From positions 186,001-250,000 of the forward strand of contig JAMPIV010005832.1 in the NCBI GenBank assembly GCA_024509875.1: a DNA stretch of 64,000 nt, read 5' to 3'. The position numbers and the translations under genes were made by a program. The notes beneath the pieces are model-generated. The model was not told where the DNA came from, ran no database searches, and saw nothing but the letters and a program-made list of their open reading frames with translations. This stretch comes from Oreohelix idahoensis. Its lineage: Eukaryota; Mollusca; Gastropoda; Stylommatophora; Oreohelicidae. Positions 47,001 through 57,139 of the stretch are shown piece by piece (position 1 is the first letter of the stretch; the number at the start of each line of letters is the position of its first letter).

Positions 47001-49072
47001 TCTTCCCAAGCAGCAATCTGCTGTGGGGTACACTCCCTAACTCCGTGAATACGACCAATAATAAGGTCCGCAATAGGATTAGGTAAGAGACAAGCATGCA
47101 CATCTCCAGTAAAGAAAGGAGTGGCAATGCGAATTACAGCAGTAGGATATTTTTCTAGAGTGCCGCCAAATGTGACACATTTAATAACCCTTCCTGTAGC
47201 ACAAGATGGATCTACAAGCGATTGTCTAACACCAATTGTGGTGCATCCGGAATCGAAAAGTAGTGAGACCGGAGTATCATTAACAAGACCCTTATGTAGA
47301 ATTAAAGAACCCCTCCCGTCATGCGCAACAGCAGCAGGAAGAGCGGGAAGTGGGTGACCACAACTCAAAGTAGTTATGGTACCCGGTTCGAATAAAGTAC
47401 TGCATTGGGGGCATTTGTTTGCTCTCTCAAAGTCAAAAGCAGAACCAGTGACAGCGTCAAAGTTTTTATTATCAACAACATGATTACAGGCTCCCTCAGT
47501 TTCCTGTTGTACAGCATTAGCCTGCTGATATCTCTTTTTTTTGTGTTGAGATCTACCCCGACTATTATTACCTCTGAAGTTATCAGAGTTATTATTATCT
47601 CTGCAGTTATTATTGTCTCTATTGTAATTGTTATCCTGGTTCGAATTCCAGTTTCCACGATTACTATCATGTTCACATTGATGCGAACATCTATTTGTTT
47701 GGTTCTGAGGTCTTCGGCAGGAATAACCTCTATTACCATATCCTCTTTTGAAATGCCTATAATTATTAGGATGATAGTAACGACCACTATCAGGTTGTCT
47801 CCAATTCTTCGAAGAAGAATCACCATGAAATTGGTTTCCATGATTTTGACAGAAATTACCGCTGCTCTTTCTATCAAAATTTTGTTGGAATCTACGAGCA
47901 AAGTTTTGGCCATACGGAGCTGCCGAAGCAACTGGTAAACCTTCTTTCACCTTAGAGTTACCCATGGTTATGTGTGGGTGCGCAGTTACGTATTGGCAAC
48001 AGAAATCTTCCATTTCTTTTATTGTTTTAGGTTTACGTTCATGAAGGAAAGCAAGGAAAGACTCATTGACAGACGACATGACTTTGTCTCTAAGTATTAA
48101 GTCCATAAGTCCTTCATAAGTTTTTTCCGTCTTAGATAGTTCAACCCATCGTGAGAAAGTAATGCGTATTCTTGCAATAAACTCGGAGAATTCAACTCCA
48201 TTTTCAGGTAACATGTTTTTAAATTGTAGACGATAGCCGTCTTCGTTAAGCTGATATTTCTTTAACAGAGCGGCCCTGACAACCTCATAATTGTTCTTGT
48301 CAGGTTCATCCACCATATTTAATATACTTAGAGCTTTACCTGTCAGTATCCCTGATAACTGATAAACATATTTTGCTTTGTCTATGTTATGAGCTGTACA
48401 TGCTTGTTCAAATCTGTCCAGATAGAACATTATGTCATCACTGGAAGGACTAAAAGTTGGCAACTTAATCTTAAAAGTATCATTATTAGCCTTACCAGAA
48501 GATGAACCCTTGTTTGAATCATTACCATTACTCATGTTCATCAATTTCAATTTTTCCAACTCTAAAGCTAAGACCTTTTCTTCATGTTCCATTTTTGCTT
48601 TCTCTTTCCTCTCATCAGACTCTCTCTGTAATCTTCTCTCCTCAGCCTGAGCCTCTATTTGAAGTCTTTCAGCTTCTTTCTCAAGTCTTTTATTCTCAGC
48701 TTCTTTTTCAAGTCTTTTATTCTCAGCTTCTTTTTCAAGTCTTTTATTCTCAGCTTCTTTTTCAAGTCTTTTATTCTCAGCTTCTATTTCAAGTCTTTTA
48801 TTCTCAGCTTCTATTTCAAGTCTTTTATTCTCAGCTTCTAGCTGGAGTTTTCTTTCCTCAGCTTCTGATTCCCTTTTTTGTTTTTCCATTTCCATTTGGA
48901 ATCTTTTTTCATCCACCTGCATCTGCAGTTTCTTTTGTTCAGCTTCCATATGCAGTTTCTTTTGTTCAGCTTCCATTGCTTTATCATATCGAGCAGTTGC
49001 AAATTCTTCTAACTTATCACCAGTCTTCCCAAGCAATTTACCCTGCTCAATAAAGTGCTCAAATGTAGACAT
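44072..49072 (-). CDS. gag-pol: Gag-protease-integrase-RT-RNase H polyprotein (integrase before RT)
   Basis: 1670-codon frame from ATG 49084; the fifth codon (49072, MSTFEHFIEQ) is the likelier start because it aligns with element A. Positions below count from 49084. Residues ~35-180: charged coiled coil with six or so EAENKRLE repeats. ~205-375: Gypsy-type gag capsid. ~400-520: Arg/Asn/Gly-rich, Cys/His-containing nucleic-acid-binding stretch in place of a CCHC knuckle. 558-576: CPQC...CGH cluster. 611-613: protease DSG, with LIIGR at 675. 807-847: integrase H2C2. D877, D937 and E973: integrase D,D(35)E. ~1114: GPY module. 1340 and YLDD 1400-1403: reverse transcriptase. D1551, E1592 and D1617: RNase H. 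No stop or frameshift. The integrase-RT order is opposite to ordinary Gypsy and matches Gmr1-like elements. Confidence 0.95.
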   Translation of the reverse strand: MSTFEHFIEQGKLLGKTGDKLEEFATARYDKAMEAEQKKLHMEAEQKKLQMQVDEKRFQMEMEKQKRESEAEERKLQLEAENKRLEIEAENKRLEIEAENKRLEKEAENKRLEKEAENKRLEKEAENKRLEKEAERLQIEAQAEERRLQRESDERKEKAKMEHEEKVLALELEKLKLMNMSNGNDSNKGSSSGKANNDTFKIKLPTFSPSSDDIMFYLDRFEQACTAHNIDKAKYVYQLSGILTGKALSILNMVDEPDKNNYEVVRAALLKKYQLNEDGYRLQFKNMLPENGVEFSEFIARIRITFSRWVELSKTEKTYEGLMDLILRDKVMSSVNESFLAFLHERKPKTIKEMEDFCCQYVTAHPHITMGNSKVKEGLPVASAAPYGQNFARRFQQNFDRKSSGNFCQNHGNQFHGDSSSKNWRQPDSGRYYHPNNYRHFKRGYGNRGYSCRRPQNQTNRCSHQCEHDSNRGNWNSNQDNNYNRDNNNCRDNNNSDNFRGNNSRGRSQHKKKRYQQANAVQQETEGACNHVVDNKNFDAVTGSAFDFERANKCPQCSTLFEPGTITTLSCGHPLPALPAAVAHDGRGSLILHKGLVNDTPVSLLFDSGCTTIGVRQSLVDPSCATGRVIKCVTFGGTLEKYPTAVIRIATPFFTGDVHACLLPNPIADLIIGRIHGVRECTPQQIAAWEDNNMQATNAVVTRAQALQTPETSLNSDNEVDSQDSHLVITRDSFIKLQEEDPSLKKFFVLAKKGDPNQDTNRKSWIAMRNGVLVRMVQDSTTSAHSQILVPKSMRVQILQHAHDSQCAGHMGFARTKSRVLAAFFWPFVNKDIRIYCRSCKVCQEVKSRGPRHAAPIQAADIPIRPFQKMAIDIIGPFKVKSARGYQFILTCVDMCTRWPEAIPLKSISTTDIADALWLIFSRLGFPREILSDHGTQLISDTMSQVMSTLHIERSLSSIYHPMSNGLVERLNRTLKTLLGKITEDHPQDWDRVLPAALFAYREVPNEHTGFSPFELVFGARPRGPMSLLHDLITADDISDETQSSYEYVIALRQKIIEACKLATASSEIAKEKARQFANKNRCLRQLCPGDKAFVLLPSRENRLLIAWKGPYAIVSRISDVDYVVDIDGKHKTFHINMLSEFHERPDYLLPIFQATDDAPAPHGHYSSLSVIQDEEATFSDVNLPLPVVPLHSTESWKNVSVSPNLSGDEHRRDLSMLQTFQDVLTDIPGHTDVIEHDIILTDNNPIRVRPYPIPIHFQSQVEKELDEMIQLNIIEPSTSPYSSSMVIVRKKDKNIRICVDYRKLNQVTKFDAEPMPLLEDLLIRLSNSRFFTKLDLSKGYWQVPLAEHAKPLTAFSTPRGLFQWNVMPFGLMNAPATFVRMMRRILSHRSDVIAYLDDICLFSDTWEDHYLGLYDLLSTLRENNLTAKPSKAFVGFGEISFLGHRVGHGLLKTEDHNTSKILNISVPKTKKQVRSLLGLIQFYGRFIPNLSSIMAPLSTLLKKGSPNLVRWSEECQSSLDQIKNIFSSPPILRLPTLDRTFVLRSDASSTGIGAALMQEYANTLHPVMYISRKLNAAERNYSVLDRELLAMVWSILKLQRFLLGAHFILETDQKALTAIQTKNLKSSRSTRYAIALQPFHFTVRAIRGADNVMADILSRCPHDSN

Positions 49073-49084
49073 GTTGTCTAACAT

Positions 49085-50518
49085 ATGAGTCCAAAACCTG
49101 AAATAATTAACTAATTTATTTCAAACCTAAGTGTAACAAGTCTTAATTAAGCACTTGTATATTCACATCACCTTATATTATCCCAGTCTCTGTGGGAAAC
49201 AAGTCTCCAATCAAAGAACTTGTATATGAAATATCACCAATCAATTCTTGATCATAAGTGCACTTCTCATTCAATAGTGCACAACACTATTCATCATTCA
49301 TTTATCATCAGTGTAGTAGTAACAGTGCATTAGCATAGCCCATTAACTAATTACTATAACTGTAAACAATGACTATGTAAACACATGCAGAATGTAAACA
49401 TTGAAAATGTAAACAATGCAAACAATGTAAACAATAACAATGTAAACAATAACAAAGATCAGCAACAATACAAAAACGTTCGCAGAAATCAACTAAAAAT
49501 AAAGCAGAAATTAATGAAATATCACAAAAAATGTGACGATATCTACGATAGAATTAAAACAAAATACATGACACCACAGTGTATAAACAAAAATGTTGTA
49601 TGAAACTAAATTATAGACAAGAGTAGGCTAACAAATACAAACAAATCAAAACAAAACTAAAGAATGCGAAATAATAACGAAAACAATATTAAAACATGTC
49701 ATCACAGCTAACATAAATAGCAACAGAAGTCGCTTAGCAAATTCCAGTATCGGAAATTTGCAAACCCTACAGAAAACGCTCACAATAGACGACCTCTATG
49801 ACGTGGCATAATCTAACGGAGACACCACCCAACCGAGAACCCGCTGAAATATAAACATATAAATATACAAATAACATATAAACATATAACATAAAGAATG
49901 AGATGATACACAGAAGACTCAGCAGAAGTATAAGGGCACAGTTTACATACAAACAGGCCACTTAACTTATAGGCTTCCAATCGTCGAACAGCAGAAAAAA
50001 CGGATGTCAATCAACGTCCTAAAGAGCGAAGCTCCAACGATGATGGCACATCTGAACTGCTTCCACTGCTAACACGATGGTACTTGAGCTTCTGACATAC
50101 TGTGTGTTGAGTTGTTTCGGCACTTGACCTTCTAATCCAAAAGTAAGTTGATGGAAATCGGTACTTGGCCTTCTTCAGAAAACAACCCGTTTCAACCGGC
50201 ACTTGACCTTCACAAAAACGACAGCACTGGAACCTTGACAGCAGCAACTTGCTTGACTTGCGTAAAAGATAACAGCAGTCCGAGTTATCCGGCAACATGT
50301 AACAACGCCGGGTACTGTCAAATTCTTGTTTCCGTCAAAAAATTGAAATTTTGACTTTTACCGGGCAACGCCGAGTACTTTGAAAATGGTGAAGATGTTG
50401 ACTGTATTGAAGAATGTTAATTTCTTGAAGGATGCTGATGAATTCTTGTTGAAAATGAAGTGGGTAAGGGACCCCGTGTTTGCTGGTACCAGAATCAAAC
50501 CAGCTTATGGCCACCAAA
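49085..50518 (-). other. 5' leader of element B
   Basis: Between the 5' LTR and gag. It contains three stem-loops (49136-49158, 49181-49197, 49199-49223) and three CGGCACTTGACCTTC-type motifs (50118-50133, 50160-50176, 50196-50211) equivalent to those in element A. It also has a (TGTAAACAA)-like repeat near 49372-49460. After the LTR the minus strand reads TTTGGTGGCCATAAGCTGG, a candidate TGG primer-binding site whose tRNA I cannot identify. Confidence 0.7.
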
Positions 50519-51599
50519 TGATGCGTGATGCCATATGATGATGGATGGTATCCGCATGTCTGGTTTTGTGTAGTGTGCAGATGTGTTCAGTCAAACAATG
50601 TTCATACAAAAATAACAGGGCAATCCACATAGGACGTCAGTAAACTCACGACGTATAAAGTCAATGATTCTTGAAACAGCCGTTGACGTTTTTCTTCATT
50701 ATTTATTGTGGACGCCACAGTGACAAAATGGTTACGCGAATATGTAGACACATCAAACAGTCATTATCACAGCAACATTCAATACAGCAATAGACGGTAG
50801 ACAGCATTACAATGATGAGTCAGATGCATGTTATATTTCATAGTGCTGTAAATGTAGTCAGGTGAAAAACTCCATCCTTTTCTATAACAGCCAGGAGATA
50901 ACCAGATGTATGAGATCAGTTCACTCTCCTTAGTCTGACTTCAGCAAGACAGACACGTCTGCCGAAGTATAAATAATGTCCTCAAAAATATCCTCTAGAT
51001 AACAAAGGTTTTTCAAACCTAGTTCAGGTAACCAAGTAGCAAGTAATAGTCCTTGGGACCTGCATCAACCGATGCAGCACAATACAGCGACATGTGAGCT
51101 AGGAAAACATCTCGTGACGACGACTTTCGAAGACAGGCTATGAGCCAGAAATCGTTCACGACCAAAAATCGATAGAGTTAATGAAAATGTTAATTTACCT
51201 TGCTTTCATGAAATACACAGAAATATCACGCCTCCCGGCATGTGGGAAACACTAGAGGTATTATCTCGAATAAACGAAATATCCATAAGAGGACTCTCAC
51301 ATTCCTGACAGAACAAAAAATAGCGGAGATCCCCTCTTCAACGAGGCATCTCTTTCGCCATTCAAATCGCTCACTCCACTCGTGGTGGGCGGAAACCGAT
51401 CGACCAAGAAGCAAGACAAGTCATGCGCAGTCCAGCGCAAAAAATGACCACAGCTCAAAAACTCAACTGCATTCAATACCAACGCGAGAAGACAAATGCT
51501 TACCGAGAAAAGTAACTATAAATTTCAAGCAGTTGTTGCCCTTGCGTTATAAAATAGATATTGTAATAAAATGATGTTGCGAGAATTTATCACGCAACA
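50519..51599 (-). repeat. 5' LTR of element B
   Basis: Right copy, ending ATCACGCAACA at 51599 and followed by the GTAAG duplication. Confidence 0.92.
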
Positions 51600-52582
51600 G
51601 TAAGGTTAATGAACCAAATAATCAGTCAACTTCAAATAAGAGAAATACAACTACTTATACGGTCAAACTACTTGCTTTCAATTCTTCCAGTGACGATATA
51701 ACGTTCTATCTGGATAGATTTGAACGGTCATGTCAATCTCATAAGGTGGATAAGTCAGAGTATGTTAATCAGTTGTCAGAGATACTTAAGGGTGAAGCTC
51801 TGACTATGTTAAGCATGGTAGATGAGCCTGGCAAGAATAATTATGATGTTGTCAGGGCAGCCTTATTAAAGAAATATCAACTTACCGAAGAAGGTTATCG
51901 TCTTCGTTTCAAGAAAATGTTACCTGAAACTGGTGTAGAATTCTCAGAATTCATCTCAAAGATACGTCTTACATTTACACGATGGATTGAGCTGTCTAAA
52001 ACAGAACATACATATGAAGCCTTTATGGACTTATTACTTAGAGAGAAAGTTATGTCATCTGTCAATGAGTCTTTCCTTGCTTTTCTACATGAGCGTAAAC
52101 CTAAGAATATAAAGGACATGGAAGAATATTGTTGCAAGTATGTCACTTCACACCGTCATGTTACTGTTAGCAATTCTAAAGTTAAAGAAGGTTTGCCAGT
52201 TGCTTCTGCAGCACCATACGGCCCTAACTTTCTTCGTAAATTTCAAGGTGCTCAACACAACTTTAATAAGAAGAGCAATTGTAATTATGATCAAAATCAA
52301 GGTAACCCATCATATAATGGTTCTGCTTCAAGTCACAATAGGAACTATCAAGGCTAATCTTCGCGGAGACAGCGAAACCAAACTGGTGGATACTCTAATC
52401 AATGGGGAAATGACAATAATGACTATGGAAACTGTGATTCGAACCATAACTATGGTCACGGTAGGGTAAACAATGACAATTTCAGAGGGAATAATAATCG
52501 TGGTAGATCTTAACATAACAAACATAGATCTTATCACCAGGCAAACTCTGCACAACAAGAGCCTCAAGGAGCCTGTGGTCAA
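51600..52582 (+). pseudogene. element A gag, C-terminal part
   Basis: Resumes element A's gag after element B. The open part 51746-52357 aligns with residues ~235-430 of B's polyprotein (capsid region and start of the Asn/Arg-rich region). Two in-frame TAA codons (52355-52357 and 52511-52513) interrupt it before the protease frame, which is in the same frame. Like B, it lacks a CX2CX4HX4C knuckle and is rich in Asn, Gly and Arg instead. Confidence 0.85.
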
Positions 52583-54229
52583 GTGAATGATAATAAAAAC
52601 TCTAATGCTATCACTTGTTCCACGTTTGATTTTGGGAGGGCATCTCAATGCCCCCAATGCTCAACATTGTTCGAACCGACTACTGTAAGTACTTTAAGTT
52701 GTGGTCACCCTCTTCCCGCTCTCCCTGCTGCAGTTGCGCATGACGGGAGAGGATCTCTTGTCTTACATAAAGGTCTAGTGAATAGTAACCCAGTCTCTGT
52801 ACTTTTCGATTCTGGATGCACTACTTTCGGAGTTAAGCAACCTCTTATAGATCCTACCTGTGCCACTGGAAAAGTGGTCAAATGTGTGACATTTGGTGGC
52901 ACTTTGGAAAAATATCCAACTGCTATCATTCACATTGCTACTCCCTTCTTTACGGGAGATGTCCACGCGTGTCTTCTACCGAATCCTATTGCGGATCTTA
53001 TCATCGGTCGTATTCACGGAGTTAAGGAATGCACCCCGCAGCAGATTGCTGCTTGGGAAGAGCAAAATATCCAAGCTGTTAATGCAGTGGTCACAAGAGC
53101 ACAAGCTCTTAATATGCCTCAAACTTCATCAACAGAAAGTAATGAAGTGCATAGCCAAGATGATCACTTGGTAATTTCACGTGACTCTTTCATAAAATTG
53201 CAAGAAGATAATCCTTCTTTAAAAAAATTCTTCATCCTTGCAAAAAAAGGTGATCCAAATCAGAACACAAATCGCAAATCTTGGATTACAATGAAGAATG
53301 GCGTACTTGTACGTATGGTACAAGACTCGTCTACGTCTATGCATTCCCAAATTCTCGTGCCCAAGAGTATAAGAGTGCAAATTCTGCAACATGCACACGA
53401 CTCTCAATGTGCTGGACATATGGGTTTTTCCCGTACTAAGTCAAGAGTTCTTGCGGCTTTCTTTTGGCCATTTGTTAATAAAGACATACGAATTTATTGC
53501 CGATCTTGTAAAATGTGTCAAGAAGTTAAATCAAGAGGCCCACGTCATGCAGCACCTATCCAGGCTGCAGACATTCCTATTCGGCGGTTTCAGAAAATGG
53601 CAATAGATATTATTGGCCCATTTAAGATTAAGTCAGCCAGAGGACATCAATTGATCCTAACATGTGTTGACATGTGCACACGTTGGCCAGAGGCTATACC
53701 TCTTAAGAGCATCTCCACTGTTGATATCGCAGACGTTTTATGGCTGATATTTTCTCTTTTGGGATTTCCCGGAGAAATATTGTCAGACCATGACACCCAA
53801 TTAATATCAGACACTATGTCGCAGGTGATGTCTACTCTGCATATTAAAAGGTCTCTGAGTAGTATTTATCACCCAATGTCTAATTGGTTAGTCGAACGTC
53901 TGAACAGAACACTAAAGAACTTACTTGGTAAGATAACTGAGGATCATCCTCAGGATTGGGACAGGGTTTTACCCTCGGCTCTCTTTGCATATGGAGAGGT
54001 CCCCAATGAGCATACAGGTTTTTCTCCGTTCGAACTTGTCTTTGGCGCGCGACCGCGCGGTCCTATGTCTTTACTTCATGATCTTATAACTGCTGATAAT
54101 ATTAACTATGACACTCAATCTTCTTATGAGTATGTCATTGCTCTCAGGCAGAAGATTATGGAGCCATGCAAACTAGCAACTTCCTCGTCCGAATTTGCTA
54201 AAAAAAAAGGCAAGGCAGTTTGCAAATAA
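52583..54229 (+). pseudogene. element A protease and integrase
   Basis: 548-codon frame. It has a CPQC...CGH cluster, protease VLFDSGCTT (~residues 70-80) and LIIGRIHG. The integrase follows with H2C2 (HAHDSQCAGH ... CRSCKMCQ) and the core Asp (IDIIGP), second Asp (LSDHDTQ) and Glu (VERLNR), so the D,D(35)E spacing is kept. Gly in the second-Asp loop is replaced by Asp, and other changes (MSNWLVE) suggest decay. The frame ends after an A-run near 54199-54207 that shifts the reading frame. No RT precedes the integrase, the same unusual order as in B. Confidence 0.88.
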
Positions 54230-54397
54230 GAATAGATGCCTACGACAACTTTGTCCTGGCGACAAAGCACTTGTTTTGCTCCCTTGTAAGGAAAACAGAC
54301 TTCTTATTGCATGGAAAGGTCCGTATGCAATAGTCTCAAGAATTTCCGATGTCGACTATGTTGTCGATATGGATGGAAAGCATAAAACTTTTCATAT
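54195..54397 (+). pseudogene. element A integrase C-terminal GPY region
   Basis: Continuation of integrase in another frame, up to the 305-bp insertion. It contains the AWKGPYAIVSRISDVDYVV segment (GPY/F module) thought to help target-DNA binding in Gypsy-type integrases. Confidence 0.8.
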
Positions 54398-54702
54398 CTT
54401 CTTCTTCTTCGTTCGTCCTGAAAAGGACGGTGGTTGCGTTGTGTCTGTTTGCGCCTAAGCTGTGATATCTGCACCTTTCGGTCGACACATCCGACTTCTG
54501 CACGGCATTTTTTAAGGACCGGGTTTGCCTTCCCATTTCGATCCATGCTCGCTCAGCCAGCCTGCACTGCTGCAGACTGTTTCCAGGACCACCACGTGGA
54601 GGTGGAGCACGGTCTTGACCAGCTCTGGTTCGCTGGTCCTGACGCAGGCAGTCAAGCTATGAGTCGCTGACTGCATTCACTATTGCTGCATCTTGGGGTC
54701 CC
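54398..54702 (-). mobile_element. 305-bp non-LTR insertion (SINE or LINE 3' end), 13-bp duplication
   Basis: Flanked by AAACTTTTCATAT at 54385-54397 and 54703-54715. The left end is a CTT repeat, i.e. a minus-strand (GAA)n tail, so the element lies on the minus strand with its 5' end at ~54702. Its body is GC-rich compared with element A. It shows no clear tRNA promoter boxes, so I cannot say whether it is a SINE or a truncated LINE. Confidence 0.85.
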
Positions 54703-56295
54703 AAACTTTTCATATAAATATGCTTACGGAATTTCATGAACGACCAGACTATTTGCAGCCTTTTTTCCAGGCTACGGACGATGCTCCAGTCCCACATGGT
54801 CATTACTCATCCCTGTCGGTAATACAGGATGAGGAAACTATTTTCTCAGATGTTAATCTTCCTCTTCCAGTGATTCCACTTCATTCTACGGAATCATGGA
54901 AAAACGTTACTGTTTCTCCTAATTTATCAATTGAGGAACAGCGACAAGTTTCTTCTACGTTACAAACTTTTCGGGATGTCCTTACCGACATTCCTGGACA
55001 CACAAGTGTCATTGAACATGACATAATACTTACCGACCATAATCCTATCAGGGTCAGACCTTACCCTATCCCTATTCATTTTCAGACACAAGTCGAGAAA
55101 GAATTGGATGAAATGATACAACTAAAAATTATTGAACCATCCACTTCAGCATACTCTTCGTCCATGGTTATTGTTGAAAGAAAGACAATAACATACGTCT
55201 TTGCGTTGATTATCGCAAATTAAACCAAGTTACGAAATTTGATGCTGAACCTATGCCTTTGTTAGAAGATCTACTTATTAGACTTTCTAATTCTCGATTC
55301 TTTACCAAACTAGACTTGTCAAAAGGTTATTGGCAAGTTCCGTTAACTGAACGAGCCAAACCTCTCACTGCTTTCTCAACATCTAGGGGTTTATTTCAAT
55401 GGAATTTCATGCCTTTCGGTCTTATGAACGCTCCAGCTACTTTCGTACGCATGATGCGTCGAATTCTCTCATATCGTTCAGATGTCATTGTATACTTGGA
55501 CGATTTTTGTCTTGTCAGTGATTCTTGGGAAGATCACTATTTGGGTTTATATGAGTTACTATCTACTCTACGCGAGCATGTTTTGACTGCAAAACCCTCT
55601 AAAGCCTATGTCGGGTTTAGTGAAATTTCTTTCCTGGGTCACCGTGTTGGTCATGGTCTCTTGAAGACAGAGGACCACAACACTTCTAAGATACTAAACA
55701 TTTCCATTGCTAAGACGAAGAACCTTAGGTTTAATACAATTTTACGGGAAATTCATTCTGAATTTATCTTCGATTACGGCACCTCTTTCAAACCATATTA
55801 AAGAAAGGGTCTCCTAATATGGTGCGCTGGTCCCATGAATGCCAATCTTCATTGGATCAGATTAAAAATTTATTCTCATCTCCTCCAATCTTAATGCTAT
55901 CTGTTACTGATAAGACTTTTGTTCTTCGTAGTGACGCCTCATCCACGGGGATCGGGGCAGCATTAATGCAGGAGTATTCAGAAACTCTGCATCCTGTAAT
56001 GTATATCTCTAGGAAACTGAATGCGGCAGAAAGGAATTACTCGGTACTAGACCGTGAATTATTGGCTATGGTTTGGTCAGTCCTTAAGTTACAAAGATTC
56101 TTTCTTGGTGCGCATTTCATTGTGGAAACCGACCAAAAAGCTCTTACAGCTATTCAGAGTAAGAATTTGAAGAGCTCGAGATCCACTCGATATGCCATTG
56201 CTCTTCAGCCTTTTCATTTCACGGTACGAGCTATCCGTGGTTCGGATAATGTCATGGCGGATATGCTGTCTAGATGCCCACATGACTCCACTTAA
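54703..56295 (+). pseudogene. element A reverse transcriptase and RNase H
   Basis: Split across three frames: 54693-55223 (linker and RT N-terminus), 55253-55801 (RT core: FFTKLDLSKGYWQV, FGLMNAPATF, YLDDFC) and 55819-56295 (RNase H: FVLRSDASSTGIGAAL, VLDRELLAM, ETDQKAL). Frameshifts lie near 55180 and 55720. The segment joining RT to RNase H (55715-55815) is rearranged or shortened relative to B. It ends with TAA at 56293-56295, with ~845 bp of 3' untranslated sequence before the LTR. Confidence 0.87.
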
Positions 56296-57139
56296 ATCTT
56301 GTGTCCTAAATTTCCTGATACACGTCTAGACTTATGACAGTTCTTTACAATAACAGTATATGTTAACACATTTGTGTTCACCTTAAAGTTGTAAATTAGG
56401 TGATTTCTTTCTCTGTTACCATCTTTGGTATAACGGAGGAAGGTTTAGTTATAGCAATATAAGGGACGAAAGATCGCAAAGCCACAGTTTATAGTTTATA
56501 ATGAATGTTTGATTGATGTATATTAGAAAATCTTACGGTTATCATATAGAATTATTTGTATTTTCTCAGCAGAATCATTACTGGTGCTGGGAGAATCTGT
56601 ACATGTTGTCATCTATGATGTATTACGATGTCCATGCTTACCAGTCGGACGACACTGTAGATGCGCCCGCTTAGAATTTGATCTGCGACATCATTTATCT
56701 GCTATATTATTAATATTGTATAACATTATGTTAAATCATATATTGCATGTTAGAATAATGTACCTTTATTGGTTAAAGTGATTGTATCACTGTTTTTGAT
56801 GATTTGTCCATTGCTAAACTTGGAAATAAGGTACTTGATGTAATATAATATGATATGTATGTAATTTTTGGTTTGCATTGTAACTTTGTCAGCACTGTAG
56901 TGTACGTTGGTGGCACCTCCCAGGATACGTGTATACTTAGAGAAATGCTTTCTCTAATGTGCTGAGATATATTCTCACCTGACGTTCTGTGCGTCGAGTT
57001 AGCCTCATATTAGGCGTTATATTTATTTGTGATACTTCTCATCTGCGCATCATTCGTGCGTTATGAGCTTGTTGTATCTTGCTCTTGGATGTATTTCCCA
57101 AAAAAATGTTTCATTTTTTTCCCGGGGGGTGTGGTAAAC
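56296..57139 (+). other. 3' untranslated region and polypurine tract of element A
   Basis: AT-rich with no second gene (no env-like frame). It ends CCCGGGGGGTGTGGTAAAC at 57121-57139, directly before the 3' LTR; the purine-rich GGGGGGTGTGG part is the presumed plus-strand primer. Confidence 0.75.

Larger units (their letters stand above)
42220..51599 (-). mobile_element. element B: young, apparently intact Gmr1-like LTR retrotransposon
   Basis: 9380 bp, minus strand, inserted in element A's gag with a 5-bp duplication GTAAG. LTRs of 1079 and 1081 bp differ only by scattered small changes, mostly between ~42960 and 43190. In minus orientation the LTR runs TGTTGCGTG...CACGCATCA. A polypurine tract (GGGAGGAGGTGGTGATA, complement of 43299-43315) abuts the 3' LTR. 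One 1670-codon frame encodes all enzymatic domains with catalytic residues present. This has the hallmarks of a recent and possibly competent copy. Confidence 0.93.

Noticed and set aside
47405..49053. Plus-strand frames of 177 and 183 codons opposite element B
   Set aside because: They are antisense shadows of B's gag coding sequence; the minus-strand frame has all the recognisable domains.
50480..50518. tRNA-like hairpin (GCTGG ... CCAGC ... CCACCA) next to element B's 5' LTR
   Set aside because: Loop is too long and no other arms fit; better explained as the primer-binding-site region.
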